Below are positions 41,901 to 54,105 of a DNA stretch of 64,000 nt, one piece after another. The stretch is taken from positions 27,767,356 to 27,831,355 of the forward strand of contig OX463815.1 of the NCBI GenBank assembly GCA_949825045.1. The letters are read 5' to 3'. Under the pieces are notes generated by a model. The model had not been told where the DNA came from and made no database searches. It worked only from the letters and a program-made list of their open reading frames with translations. Numbering within the stretch: position 1 is the first letter of the stretch; every line of letters begins with the position of its first letter. Origin of the DNA: Argyresthia goedartella. Lineage: Eukaryota > Arthropoda > Insecta > Lepidoptera > Argyresthiidae. The position numbers and the translations under genes are program-made.

Positions 41901-42559
41901 ACGGTTGCTAAGTAATGTATTCTCGTCATAATGCTTAGGGTAAAGTGGATGGTTAAGTACCAGATGAGATTCTCAACAATTTATCAACGTCGGTCGGGAC
42001 CTGATGGTGGGATCTTGGAGAAATTGAGGGAACTTTTCAAATAATGAATTCACAGCTATAGCCAATCGCTACATATACACAATCGCTATCGATTTGGTTA
42101 GCTTGTATATTATCTCGTGCATTTGGAAGTAGCAGTTCTGCGGGAAGCATGACTTGGTGAGGTGGAACTGATTAGGAAGACTACAGTACCGATTGCAACC
42201 GGAACTACTAAATTATGGATATTTAATGATTGCTTAAGTTGTTGCTAATCAAAGGGGTTTATTGAAGTAGTTTATTTTTGTATTTAATGTTTTACTTTTT
42301 GTTTAAGTTATAATAAAATAGATTCAATGTCCCTTACTAGTCCAAATACATCTGGATTTTAACCAGTTTTGAATGAGTTTTTTTTTATAAAATGGACATT
42401 CCACTGGAAATTTCTTTCTAAAACTAGAGATTTGTAAACAACACTATCACTACTATATATAATATGGAACAATAATACAGGTGACCTTTTTTCAAATTCA
42501 GCCGACTCCATTTCCGGCTAAGAAATTAAGAAAGAACAGGATTTTATAATCAGATAATA

Positions 42560-42650
42560 TATATATCCTTGGTACCTTACAGAAAAAAACTATCTCTTAT
42601 AGTTTCTGATTTCACCATACTGACACTTTCAAATGGCCCATTCTGTATAT
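42560..42650 (-). repeat. outer arm of the palindromic repeat family
   Basis: The reverse complement (ACAGAATGGGCCATTTGAAA...GTGAAATCAGAAACTATAAG) matches 35571-35660. This shows that the inverted relation extends beyond 41275, with about 1.3 kb of extra sequence in the right copy. Confidence 0.7.
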
Positions 42651-44110
42651 GAAGTATTCGTAATGAAGAAGAATTTGCATTAAAATTCTGATAAATTATC
42701 TACGCAATAAATATGGCTCCCATACTCATTTGTCCTCTTAATTAAACTACCTATGTATAAATAAATTTTACCTATTTGTAATACGACATCAAATGCAAAG
42801 TGTTGGCTATGTGTGCCCAGGCTGTATTTCTGGGTTTATTAAATTTCTGACACATTCAAATCTCGACGCGTGGCGTGCTCTATTTATTATACCTACGTAT
42901 GTACTACCTGTTTGCTGGGCTTTCATAAAAATGCAAGTCCAAAGTCCTATGCCGTTTTTTACGCATCTCTTTTCAAAACACAAATTCCAATTCCATTAAA
43001 CATTCGCTAGAGTCCATTTATTTGATTTGATCCTTGATTTTTCGCCAACATAAAACAGTAGGTAGAAATTGTTGCACAAAAATAAAAATTCAGTGAGAGC
43101 GGGGAGTTTTCATCTAAATTCTTAGTGGAATATTGCATCGAATATCACGTTTTGTCTATTTCGACTTGTCAAATAGCGGCGCAGTATTATAGCAATGTTG
43201 TGCAACAAAGAGAATTCTTTCACTTTCAATTGATTCTGAAGCATACATGTTACGCATGATACACGTTTCAAATTGCTTCAAAGACTCTTAAAATGGTTTC
43301 GTGATATTGCTGGGATTTTTATTACTGTGTCTTTGTTGAAGTAGTTTTATTTAAACCCACGTATTTCGGGGGCTTTATCCTCGGTTCCCAGGAATAGGAA
43401 ATAATAGGAAATGCTAAACAGTTCGCTCTCTGCATAATGAATGGATCAAATCCCACATTTCTGGCCCGAGCAGTCCCGTCAACTATTAAAACAATACGCT
43501 AGTACTGAGTTGCGGATCTTAGCTTGTTTGTAATGTAAATTCGTTGAGCTCTGCATCTGCTGCTTTATGTAGAACTTCGTCAATTAGTTCCTCCTGGGAA
43601 CTACTTAAGAGAGGCTATCATGTTATCTAATATAATTTTTGTATGAAATGGAAGACTTGTGTTCCGGCAGACCTCTGTTAGTTTCATAAGTGATCCCCCT
43701 GACAGCACGATTGAAATGCAAATTCCAAAAGGATCCCAATGGGAAAGACTTGCATAAAAATCCGTTTAAGCGTATTCTGTGAATATTGAGTGGCGTTTTT
43801 CTAAGACCGAAAGATCAAAGCAATTGGAGTGAATAAATAAAAGGAGTTATCTATTTTTGCGTTTGTTGAAGGACTTCTTTCCATTATGGCTTTCGTTTCG
43901 GCGAATTCAATTTGTCTCACAAACACCTATGTTATCAATTAATATCGGATGCTAGAAACATCCTTACATCTTTTGTTATTTGACATTTAATATGATAATA
44001 ATGTGTAAATAGTAACTGTAGCAGATCGTGCATGGTATCAACTCCATAAACATTCAACAATTCGTAATAAAACATACTGCTAAGCATTTATGTATAAGTC
44101 AACATGCACT
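42651..44110. other. no recognisable gene
   Basis: AT-rich unassigned sequence. A chance hydrophobic frame at 42793-42999 has no support. Confidence 0.6.
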
Positions 44111-44116
44111 TCTCTT

Positions 44117-44648
44117 GTATCAAGTAAAATTTATGATTATTTGAACTTACCTGCAAGTGAAGTTCTATCATAATCATACGAAGGCTTTGTCCGAAGAGAT
44201 TAGGAATACTTGTACATACTGACTCACTATTATTCTTATTATTATTTATTATTATAAGCCTATAATGTCCCACTGCTGGGCAAAGGCCACTCTCCCCCTC
44301 TGCCACTCTATCTGATCCTGAGGGGTCTTCCTCCAGTTCTTTTCCAAAGATCTCAACTCATCTCTTCCTGGGTTGGGCATGCTTTCTCTTAGCGTTTTTT
44401 GGGAGACATTCATTCACTATAGTTAAATTTCATAGGATCAACCGAAAAAATATTTTCTTTTCCTTGTGCCTCGTCGCTGCCGTAACTCACCCAATGAATC
44501 ATTTAGTTCAAAGCTACTAGTGTAATATTCTACTACATGGGTTACATTGGGTTGGCGGGAGCTAATCTCTTCGGACAAAGGTTTCATATAATTATGATAG
44601 AATTTCACTTTTATGTAAGTTCGATTAATCATAAATTATACTGCACTT
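44117..44648. mobile_element. inverted-repeat element with a nested SINE-like tail
   Basis: Arms of about 90 bp (44117-44210 and 44562-44648) share TTTATGATTA, GTTCTATCATAAT and TTTGTCCGAAGAGATTA. Between them lies ATTATTATAAGCCTATAATG followed by CCCACTGCTGGGCAAAGGCC, a tail common in lepidopteran retroposons, seen also at about 4230. Confidence 0.65.
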
Positions 44649-45841
44649 TGTCCTTCTAGATGAGGAATTCTTGTAGATTTTGAAAGTCTTAGTGGAATAT
44701 TATCAGATTAATATTTAATAAAACAACAATTATGAAGTTGTTGGATCAATCAAGCATTTATATATTATATAACATATACTTTTGTCAGAGCTCAAGATAA
44801 TAAATCTGACAAAACAAAAAATAACAATTTAAATTATGATGAATCTCAATAAATATTCGTTCATAAGATATACTTGAAGATTTATAATATAAATTTAATC
44901 CAGCAAAGAAAATGCAAATTGGTTCTTACCATTATTTACAAAATTTCTCTGGTACCGAGCAAATACCATCGATCTCCCGCTCCACCCAGCGGTACTTCTA
45001 ATATTCTGTATACAAACCCTTTTTATGCGCACTGGATGTGGCAGCGTGCAATCCCACTTTCATAAAGTGAATCCTTAACCCATCTACCTAATGTTTGACT
45101 GCTCTGCGTCACTGCATTGTATGGTCTCTTTAACTTCACAACGACCACTGAATTTTTGAGGAATCGCGATTTTGAACCTCATGCGAATGATTGATAATGA
45201 AATTCAAGACCTATGATGGGAAATGGGCATCTTAAGATGCCGTGGGTCGTTGAGAGGTTAAGCTTATAAATAGCAATATTTCCTCTCAGTTATCTTGTAT
45301 GATTATTTTTATCAATGTATTGATTTAAAGTCAAAGCTGGACAGATTTCTGTTCGATCTCTAAAGTAGGACATAATACAAAACCTGGGCGTCAAGTTGTA
45401 ATTAGGTCAGGTATATTTGCATTATCAGAGTAAGTATTAGTGAAAATATGTATCTTTTTAATCCAAAGAAGCCATATAGAAACCTGGAGAAATAAACTTG
45501 ATGGTCGTACGCAAATCATCAAATTTTAAATGTTGCGTACTAATCAATTTATTTAATGACTAAGTTTAAACATAGATATCTATCTCTTTGGCGAGTATTT
45601 TTGCCAAAAAGATATTTATTTATGACTGTCTCGTAGAGGCGATCATTTATATTTTTCTTGATACTCCCGCATATGAAACTGCGCCCGTTCATAGATTCAG
45701 TGTGTTGTACATGGCACATTATTCGGCCAGCCTCGGAGTTTAACCACTGACGTATCCTTGTTATTCTGAGAGAATACCTTTGTTAATGCTTCTCCTATAC
45801 CTGAGATGGCAGCACTGATGTGACTTGGTTTATTTAGATTT

Positions 45842-46230
45842 CTAATCTTTCTTGGTAAGGGCATCGGTTAAGGCTGCTTTTATTTCAGCATTCAGCAGTG
45901 GCGCGTCAATCTTTTGACAGTTTTCCGGCACTAGATGCTTTTCGAGAAAATCTTTTCGTGCTTCATTAGTCAATCCAGAAGTAGCAACGAATTCCCATCT
46001 CAAAGCTAAGTCTCTGAATTCTTGGCGCATATGTTTTCTCCTTCGACGGAGTTTCTCCCAGCATCTCCAAGATTTCTTCATCTAAAATGATAATCTCCTC
46101 ATCCGGTTCCTTCGTGGCTTCGGAGTTGGTGCTAACATTGGCTCCATTATTGGCGCCTAATTCCGTACCCATATTGGTGCTGTTAGTGGCGCTGGCGCCA
46201 ATATCCGCATTGGCGCCAATATCCGCGTTG
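45842..46230 (-). pseudogene. gag-like fragment of a retroelement, frameshifted
   Basis: The minus strand encodes an Asn/Ala-rich lead made of repeated GCGCCAATATCCGC-type units (46186-46230), an acidic part (EEIIILDEEILEMLG), then, after a frame change near 46030, LALRWEFVATSGLTNEARKD and KHLVPENCQKIDAPLLN. This arrangement resembles gag-like proteins I associate with tyrosine-recombinase (DIRS-like) retroelements in insects; the assignment is from memory of the pattern. No RT or recombinase follows. Confidence 0.5.
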
Positions 46231-46256
46231 ACGCAGTCGCTAGTTGGGGCCTGACA

Positions 46257-46297
46257 TAGAATACTAGTCTGTTTCTTGGTAACAGACTAGTATTCTA
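46257..46297. repeat. perfect palindrome with 17-bp arms
   Basis: Arms 46257-46273 and 46281-46297 with a 7-nt loop, just upstream of the gag-like fragment. Confidence 0.93.
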
Positions 46298-46923
46298 CGT
46301 TAAAACTAATTAGTTATTATGAGTCACCTCACATAGCACTTTTGTCCGTCTGTCTCTCTGTTCTTCCTTCCGTCCGTTTTTCTCAGGCAGAAGAGTAGGT
46401 ATTCAATCAAAGTTCATATCAATCACTCATACTCGTGTATGCAGTACCACAAAACTGTAAAAAAAAAACTAAGTCAACGCAATCTATTGCCGCATATTTC
46501 GATACTCCCGAACGAAGCGTCTCCGCTTTAGATTGCGGAAAATTTCGAAGCGGTCTCCTCTTTTCTCGACCGATTCTCGTGAAATTTTGTGAGCAGGTTT
46601 GATAACTGTTTGAGTTTATTGTATAGATTCAGTTTCTGTTTTTTTTTCATATATGGAGTTAACAATGTTAAAAAACCACTATAGCTCAAAGGGCTTGACG
46701 TATTTAAAAAAATAAGGCGTCGTTGGATTTGTGGAGATCCTGAGAGTGAAAAGTCAATAGGTAGGATTTTAGGTCACAAAATATTTTAGTGTTACTTTCA
46801 TATTTTATAACCAGGTGCATTAATAAGTTTGTATGTGGTATTGAAATTAAATGCAGTCGGGTGGTTTATTTGTTTTGTTTGTTTTTTGTACTAAATCAAC
46901 TTTTTCATCCGGAAAACTTCCAG

Positions 46924-47211
46924 GGGCCCAATTCGGGTACACAATAACAGCTCGATGACAATTACATTACGATTACGGTCAACTTTAGATATCCAATATT
47001 TGGCGTCAGAGAATATTTTTTTATGCAATTATGGTAAAAATTAAGTTAATTGATAAGCACAATAATTAAGTAAGTCAACAAAGGGCATTCCCTTTGTTGA
47101 CTTACTTAAACTTACTTGGATTACAAAATCGTCAGATATTGTATATCTAAAGTTGACCGTAATCGTCATGCAATTGTCATGGAGCTGTCATTGTGTACAG
47201 GAATTGGGCCC
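46924..47211. mobile_element. 288-bp MITE with a perfect central palindrome
   Basis: Ends begin GGGCCCAATTC and are inverted over about 78 bp (sharing GTACACAAT, ATGACAATT and ACGGTCAACTTTAGATAT). Close to the centre, arms 47066-47085 and 47090-47109 form a perfect 20-bp palindrome with a 4-nt loop. No coding content. Confidence 0.85.
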
Positions 47212-47499
47212 TAGGGGTCGGGGTTGTAATGGGTCGGATAAGAATGAAATAAAAAACGCTGTGTAACTCGCGAGGTCTACCGCTCACAGAACGACTAGCT
47301 TTGACTTCGCTCTATAACGTACGATATCCCAATAGATAATATAACTGTATTAATTCTTCCATATTTTTTTGCTGAAATGCTTTTATATATAAACGTATTA
47401 TAAATCATCTTTACCGCTCCCAAAAATCGCACGTTACGACCAGAATAATGTTATACTACTTGGTAAAAAATAATTTCTTATCTTAATATTGATACATTA

Positions 47500-47790
47500 T
47501 GACCATAATATATCAATTTTCTACAATTTATGACATTCCAATTTCGAACGCCGACGCCCGCCTGCGTGCCGCCCCTAGCCTAGTTTGTCTGTGAAGTTGG
47601 TACTACTGAACAAGCTAAACAAGTGCAGAGCAATATCAATGCCACCATGCCGGTCGAACATGCGGTTCCTGAACACATCAAAGAGAACATATGGTATGTG
47701 TGTAGATAAACTAGTGTATGTAACTGTACATAATTAGGTATTAAAACTCTCAAGTTTTAATGCCCTCCATTATGTATCAGTCACATAAAC
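47500..47790 (-). repeat. inverted copy of the repeat at 2740-3065
   Basis: The reverse complement shares GACGCCCGCCTGCGTGCCGC, CTGAACACATCAAAGAGAAC and TACATAATTAGGTATTAAAA with the intron 2 copy, with some small differences. Confidence 0.7.
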
Positions 47791-47799
47791 TTTTCAACG

Positions 47800-48498
47800 A
47801 AAACCCTTCTTAAAACGCCAAAAACCTTCCGAATTGTTTTCCCGACGAAATCACCAAAAACGCTAACTAGCGTTTTTCGGATATTTGATGTGACGCTAAA
47901 ACACTCGCTGCGGACGCGACATTTTATGATATAATATTTTTGGAGAGAATAACAGGGGCCTTTGTTTTAGACAGGCCACACATGCCACCACGGCATTCAG
48001 GCGCCGAACGCTTTCATCCACACCTCGGATAAAGTGATATTGTCTGTAATTTAAAATGTTTGCACGGCTGGCGTGGCGCGTGCTTTATTTTGTACTTCAA
48101 TGTGGAGTTATACGGGGAGTGTATTGTTGCGTTGATTAGATCGGGGAGGGCTTTGTTCCGTGGAGAATGGCCGGCTTCACACGATGCTATTACCTCATAG
48201 TTTCGTGCTGGCTGCCCGAACTGAGCCCGAGACACTTCAGCGGACATTGTTCCGCCTACCGACTGAGAAAACCATCAATTGTTCAGGTAGTTTATTGGCG
48301 TTCTTAAAAGAGCCACATCCAACTTTATATGGTCAATACTGCTGGCTTATCGATACTTGACTTTCTGGTTCACTTATTTGTACAGTTAGTACACAATAGC
48401 GACAGAAAACCAATATCAATCCATTAAATGTACGTATAGCGTAAATATAATCTTTCTGTATGATATCCTCCTTCAGGATCGAACCATCGTTATTCGGT
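47800..48498. other. no recognisable gene
   Basis: Moderately GC-rich (48000-48280) but without splice-supported frames or named repeats. Confidence 0.5.
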
Positions 48499-48499
48499 C

Positions 48500-49446
48500 T
48501 ACAGGATGGGCCGGAAGAAATGCACTTTTAAACATTCTATTATAAAACAATGTTTATGTTTTCAAATAATATTTCAAATATTTTAATATTTCATTGTGTT
48601 TTAAAAATTAAATCATCCAGATTCCGTCCATTGCGACAATCTTCCAGTGGTGATAGGAATTATTCGAAAACTTTAGTCAGAATTTGAGGAGAGATTGATT
48701 GAATTTCTTGACGAATTTGCGCCTTCAACTCAGATATAGTGGATAGAGTATTGGGGTACATCTTGCTTTTTAAGTAGCCCCATAGAAAGAAGTCCGCTGA
48801 AGTTAAGGTGATACAAAAAAAAGCTTTTTTTTTTAAATCCATTTACTCCACAATAAAGACATCTACAGATTTGATTTTTAGGTTAACGTTTATTGCTTAA
48901 GATTCTTACTGAAGAAAAACGCGGTTGGATGAAATTTTCCCGATTGAATTATTTACAAAAAGGCCTCTAAATTGTTTTATTTTTTCCTGTAATTCTGAAA
49001 TACTAATTAATTTAATTGTGCATTCAAAATGTGGATATTATGTTTTCGTAAACTCTCCTTGAAAATATTTTTGTCAAAATAGCGTAGTTTATTTTTAAAC
49101 AATTTTTATTTGGTTTGGCGCTGCGTTATTTTAGTTTGAAGTAGCGCATTGTATGCGCTCTCTTTTCTTTCTCATGTGGAAGTATATAACGCTGTCACTT
49201 TCGTTTACATTCGTATTCCGTTTATATATTTTATGGTATGGTTTGGTAAGGCGCATAGTCGTCAAGAAATTCAATCAATCTCTCCTCAATTCTGACTAAA
49301 ATTTTCGAATATTACCAATCACGACTGAAAGATTGTCGTAGGCGCAACGGACGGCATCTGTTTTTTTAAACAATAAATCCTAAAATATTTGAAAACTTTT
49401 TATTATAAATTTTTTAAAAGTGAGTTTCTCAATGGCCCACCCTGTA
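48500..49446 (-). mobile_element. fold-back Tc1/mariner-type derivative
   Basis: The ends ACAGGATGGGCC and its inverted partner GGCCCACCCTGT lie beside TA dinucleotides. The minus-strand frame at 48842-48660 is a transposase C terminus (SADFFLWGYLKSKMYP, RQEIQSISPQILTKVFE). The plus strand at about 49255-49360 repeats that last part, so both halves carry the same C-terminal end in inverted orientation (about 200-bp arms). The catalytic N-terminal part is absent. Confidence 0.75.
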
Positions 49447-49961
49447 TAAAGGCTCCATCTTTTCAAAAGGCTTGAGTAGTCAAGACTCGACAATTCTTTT
49501 CAAGAGCTTCGTTATATTTTCGAGGGCTCAGTCAATGGCCAATAGATCTCGAAAACGTATACTTGTTTATTCTTTTCAAGGGTTCTTAATAGATAACTAG
49601 AGACATTGTAGGTTTAACGAGAATGTCTTATGTTTTACTGGAATTAAGTTGTTGGTCTTAGGGCTTACGAAATAAAAATGCATTTTTGGCTGAAAGCAAT
49701 CCGCTCTGCACAGTAATAGGACTATTATGAATGATTTAATGTTTTTATTCACTGAAATTCAAAATGGTGTTTGGTCCAACTATTAAATATAGAATAAAAA
49801 CGGCTTCACCGATTTTAGTGACAATCAATTCGTATTAACACTATAATATAAAAATATAGTTCCCCTCAAGAAATTAAAGATGGCTTTTTCCATTCTTATG
49901 AAAATAACGTCTAAATTTTTTGGATATATTTTTTCATTTCATTAATCCTGATGTGATAAAC

Positions 49962-50950
49962 TAAATAAAAAGTGCTAGTCGGACTCGCACACGAAGGGTT
50001 CCGTACCAACACAAAATGTAAGTATTACTAACTCCTCTGTCACGCAAAATGGAGTCTAGAATAACTGGCTAAACTTGGGCACAATTGTGCCTCTGCCACC
50101 CCATATGGCAAACGGAGTGACGCATTTTTTTGTGATTTTTTTTATTTAGCATTTTAGGTTTATGAAAAAACTATGAGATCCTTGTAACAAGCCCTTCCAT
50201 TAGACACGTCACACGATACAGTTTGAAAACATGATTTATCATTTTCTATTTTTATCTAGACTTGGAGTCTAGAATAACTGGCTAAACTTGGGCACAATTG
50301 TGCCTCTGCCACCCCATATGGCAAACGGAGTGACGCATTTTTTTGTGATTTTTTTTATTTAGCATTTTAGGTTTATGAAAAAACTATGAGATCCTTGTAA
50401 CAAGCCCTTCCATTAGACACGTCACACGATACAGTTTGAAAACATGATTTATCATTTTCTATTTTTTTTCCTTATTGTGAGTTGTGACCCCCTATTTAAA
50501 CCTTACATTTATTATTTTTCCTGTTATATTTAACTATGTACATAAAAACCGAGCGTAGTTGGGACGGATCGCGATTTTGTACCCTACGCCATGAAATTTA
50601 AAACCTATAACGGAAAAGTGGCTTTAGCTAACGCCGCCGGTGGTAACTGAGGGGTTAATTAAGACCTATATTACGTATTTTTTTCAAAATTTTAGGATCA
50701 GATGTTTTGGTTATTTATTATATAGAAAAAAATGAGATCCTAGCAACAAGCCTTTTCATTAGACAAGTCACATTATTTTTCTGATTTACCACCCAAATTC
50801 AAAATGTATTTGCTTTCGTAACACGTTCGTGTTTGAGCCATAAAAATACATAAGTGTACAAATTTCAACAATTCGGTTCAGAATTCGGTTATTCATCCAT
50901 GCAGTGATCCTATGATGGTTCCGTTTTTCCTTTTTAAGGTACGGAACCCT
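49962..50950 (+). repeat. GTACGGAACCCT-family element, long copy
   Basis: It starts GTGCTAGTCGGACTCGCACA and GGGTTCCGTACC, and ends GGTACGGAACCCTTAAAA. The interior includes GAACTGAATCGG-type and TTGTAACAAGCCCTTCCAT segments. It holds the 213-bp tandem duplication. Confidence 0.7.
50051..50466 (+). repeat. 213-bp near-perfect tandem duplication
   Basis: Copy 1 starts at 50051 and copy 2 at 50264, both with GGAGTCTAGAATAACTGGCT. I see no substitution over about 200 bp, apart from a junction TTTATCTAGACTT. Confidence 0.93.
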
Positions 50951-51219
50951 TAAAATTAAAATAAATACAAAAAACCGTTCAGCAGTTTTAAAAAATATAA
51001 TAAACTCATTTCAATAGGAGTACGCGGTTTTGAAAGGCCTTTGGTACGAGATTGTGATGCATCATAGAATCGTAACGAGTGCACCGATTTCGGTAATTTA
51101 CGTATGAGACCATTTTTACTTACCTATATATCCTGGAATTTAGGACGTATTGTAAAAACCGGCTATGTGCGAGTTGAACTCGGGCACAAAGGGTTTCGTA
51201 CCAAGTACACAACTGTTTA

Positions 51220-53880
51220 TTTGTTTTGGTCCCAGCTTACTAAGATCACTATCTGGCATGTTGTCCGAATCCGGCTTAAAATAATCATACCACCCGACAG
51301 ATTTTAATTTCTGACATATTTATTATCATGTCTGATATATCATTATTGTAACTATAGTCTATCTATAGTCGTTGTTGGAGATCTTTGTCTCGCAGTTCTT
51401 CAAGATGTCAACTGAAATCTGAAGGCACACGCCTCAATAGTTACTGACAATACGCTAATGGTTGGTGTTTACGATGACTGCCCTTTCCAGTCAACAATCC
51501 CTATTATATCCTCCCCGGCCCTTGCGCGCTGAATTGGCTGAATGTTTTGTGAATCTGAAAAGATTCAAGATGACGGTAAAATTGTCGAGAAAATTGATCA
51601 CTTCCACTCCAGAGGTCCGGCTTGTTACTATAGAAGCTGACGTCAGCTTTGTTGACTCGTTTGGTGTCATCCACTTCATGTTTGCACTTTGCTTAAGACT
51701 ATTGTTGTATCATAATAGAATCAGCCATACGAGTGTAAGTAAATACAGTGCAGGTAATCACAGGCAGCACTTGTCACCAACTCATCAATCAACCAAAGTT
51801 GTATCCAAATCCTTTCGCTTCGGAATAGAATTCAGCGGCCACGTTATAATATGTTATCACAGCAAAACGCTGTATCAGCTATCGCAGAAAATTCGTGATG
51901 GATTACTGACTGCTGAGGTACAGTGGGAAGTAGAGAGCATTCACAGGGTTGATGGTGTGTGCTGTGTACAAACACATCGGGGGTGTGTCGATCAATCACG
52001 GCGCGGACGGATGCGGCGACAGGCCATTAGCCGAGGCGTCGGCCTCAGGTGGCGTCCTGGCGCTTCCGACGGCCAACCCAGACCTGGCCCGCCTCTTCGA
52101 TCATCTTGCCGCCGTACCAACCGCACGTTAACGCCAGGCGTTTAAGGAGACGCGGGGAAATAATTGTGGTATTATGAAGTCGTCTCAAAACATGTTAGTG
52201 TTCAACACGCATTGACGTCGAAAATATCACGGCAGATCAAAAGACGAGAAAAATAAATCACCTGTGTGGTTATTGAAAAGGCAAACCTCTCCGTTGTACA
52301 GAAAATATTGTGAACGCAGATTATATTCAAGCTCCCCCAATATGCCCGCAAAAGATGTGAATAAAATAGCTCCGGTGGACTGTTGTATGGCGATTCAACA
52401 TGCGAAACGACGACGGGATAAGATGGATAGCGCCGCAATAAAACGAGGAGCCACCGCGGACTTGCGATTGCGACATATGCCAGCGACCGACCGCGGCACG
52501 TGCTGCCAAATTAATTGCCGACCCTGACATTCATGAGGCTCCACCGTCCAGGACCCTTTGTTATTGCACTCGCTAGCGGGAAACGGAAACACACTTTATG
52601 AAAACAGGACTCCAGCAATCCTCTTTTCGTTTCGCTTAAAGTAACAGCCACTTGATCATCCAATCACTCGACCAGTGCGATATAAATTGCCGCGCTCCGG
52701 ACTCTCTTATTCCTGGATCACGGCCCGATTCATGAATCCCGGGAACAAATGGAACGGGCTCCATGGAATCGCACGAACTATTACTGTGACATGTATGCGC
52801 CGCATGTGGTTTCCACACAATAATAGACTCTGTCCATTAATTAGATGAACATATTGCACGGGAATGGACAACGGCGAACTTTCTGGTATAAGTAATCGCT
52901 ACCCTGTCTTCAGCATTTTTGCGGTTTGAATATTGCCGGCCGAAGTTTTTGTTGAAGAAAAGCGTCTACGCTTGCCCGCTTTATATGTTGCGTTTTTATG
53001 AAGATATGATTTATGTGGGACCATATTTTGTCGGCTCGAGGAGTTGTTATAAAACAAGTAAGTAAGGCGCCATCCATCTTCGAGGACCGGATGATTCCCG
53101 CTTCCCCCGATGGGATGAAGCTATTCACCTCCCATTTAGGCCATTAGTAGAGATAGGCCCCGGTGGTACGCACTGAACCGCTGGCGCTTAGTTGCGATAA
53201 GCGGGATGTTGTATGTGTTCTATGGCTTATGCTTATAACATATATAACAGATAACTTATATAACAGATATTATACTCACGTTTTTTTTTTCAGAAGAGGG
53301 TTAGGGAAAGGCCAGCGGGCGACAGCCGCTAGCTACGATTTTAGCTAACAAGTGTTGCATCTTCAACATTCATGGGTAGAGACTTGTGAATTCATCCCTT
53401 TATAAGCATTCGATATTGAGTAAGTCCGAATTAAGTCTCTTTTTTACCCAGGAAAGACGTAACGAAGGTGAGGCGGTATGAGTTTGGGGTACGAGGTGGT
53501 TTGTGTGTCCGTCAAATTTTCACCGATTCGATTTCGATGCGGTTTTTTGAATTGAACGGACATAATTTTAGAGCAGGTCCTTAGATATGTTTTACGGTTA
53601 TAAACCACCAGGGGGCACTGCATCAGCCAGAGTGGTGGACGGTTGAGAGCTTCTCAGAAACTATTTGGACATTGTCCCTGCGGTTTTTTGCGTATTATTT
53701 TATAGCCTTAAGGTTTCATCAATGTGTCGAGGGTGTTTTTAAGTTTAACTTATTTACTTTGTTATGTCTACCGTCTAATACGATATATCTAACAAAGTGT
53801 GTACATATTCGTTAGCCGACGATAATCTTGTAACAAATTCCAAGGTCACATTTGCACACAGGTAACAAAGAAAAATACTG
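51220..53880. other. low-repeat interval with no convincing gene
   Basis: GC content rises around 51930-52580. An open stretch at 51949-52128 uses GC-rich codons (GGVLALPTANPDLARLFDHL) and could be an exon, but I cannot find a matching splice pair. The interval may be regulatory or intronic DNA of a gene outside the window. Confidence 0.35.
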
Positions 53881-53974
53881 TTCTGTACGTATATACATAA
53901 CTATATGTAAATATATGAACAATACAAATATTTATTGCGTTAATGGGTATCATAAAATAACATTCATATACAGG

Positions 53975-54105
53975 CACATATACTGATTCTGGCCCCACAC
54001 TAAGATACCATGTGTCGTGGAAACTTCCTCCCCAGCCGGGATTCGAACCCGGGACCTCTGGCTTGGGAATCACATCATCGACCGCTGCACTACATAGGTC
54101 GTCTA
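53975..54105 (-). mobile_element. tRNA-headed SINE
   Basis: CTGGCCCCACACTAAG, then CAGCCGGGATTCGAACCCGG and GACCTC give the same layout as the copies at 5645 and 7436, with an intact reverse B box (GGATTCGAACC). Confidence 0.8.
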
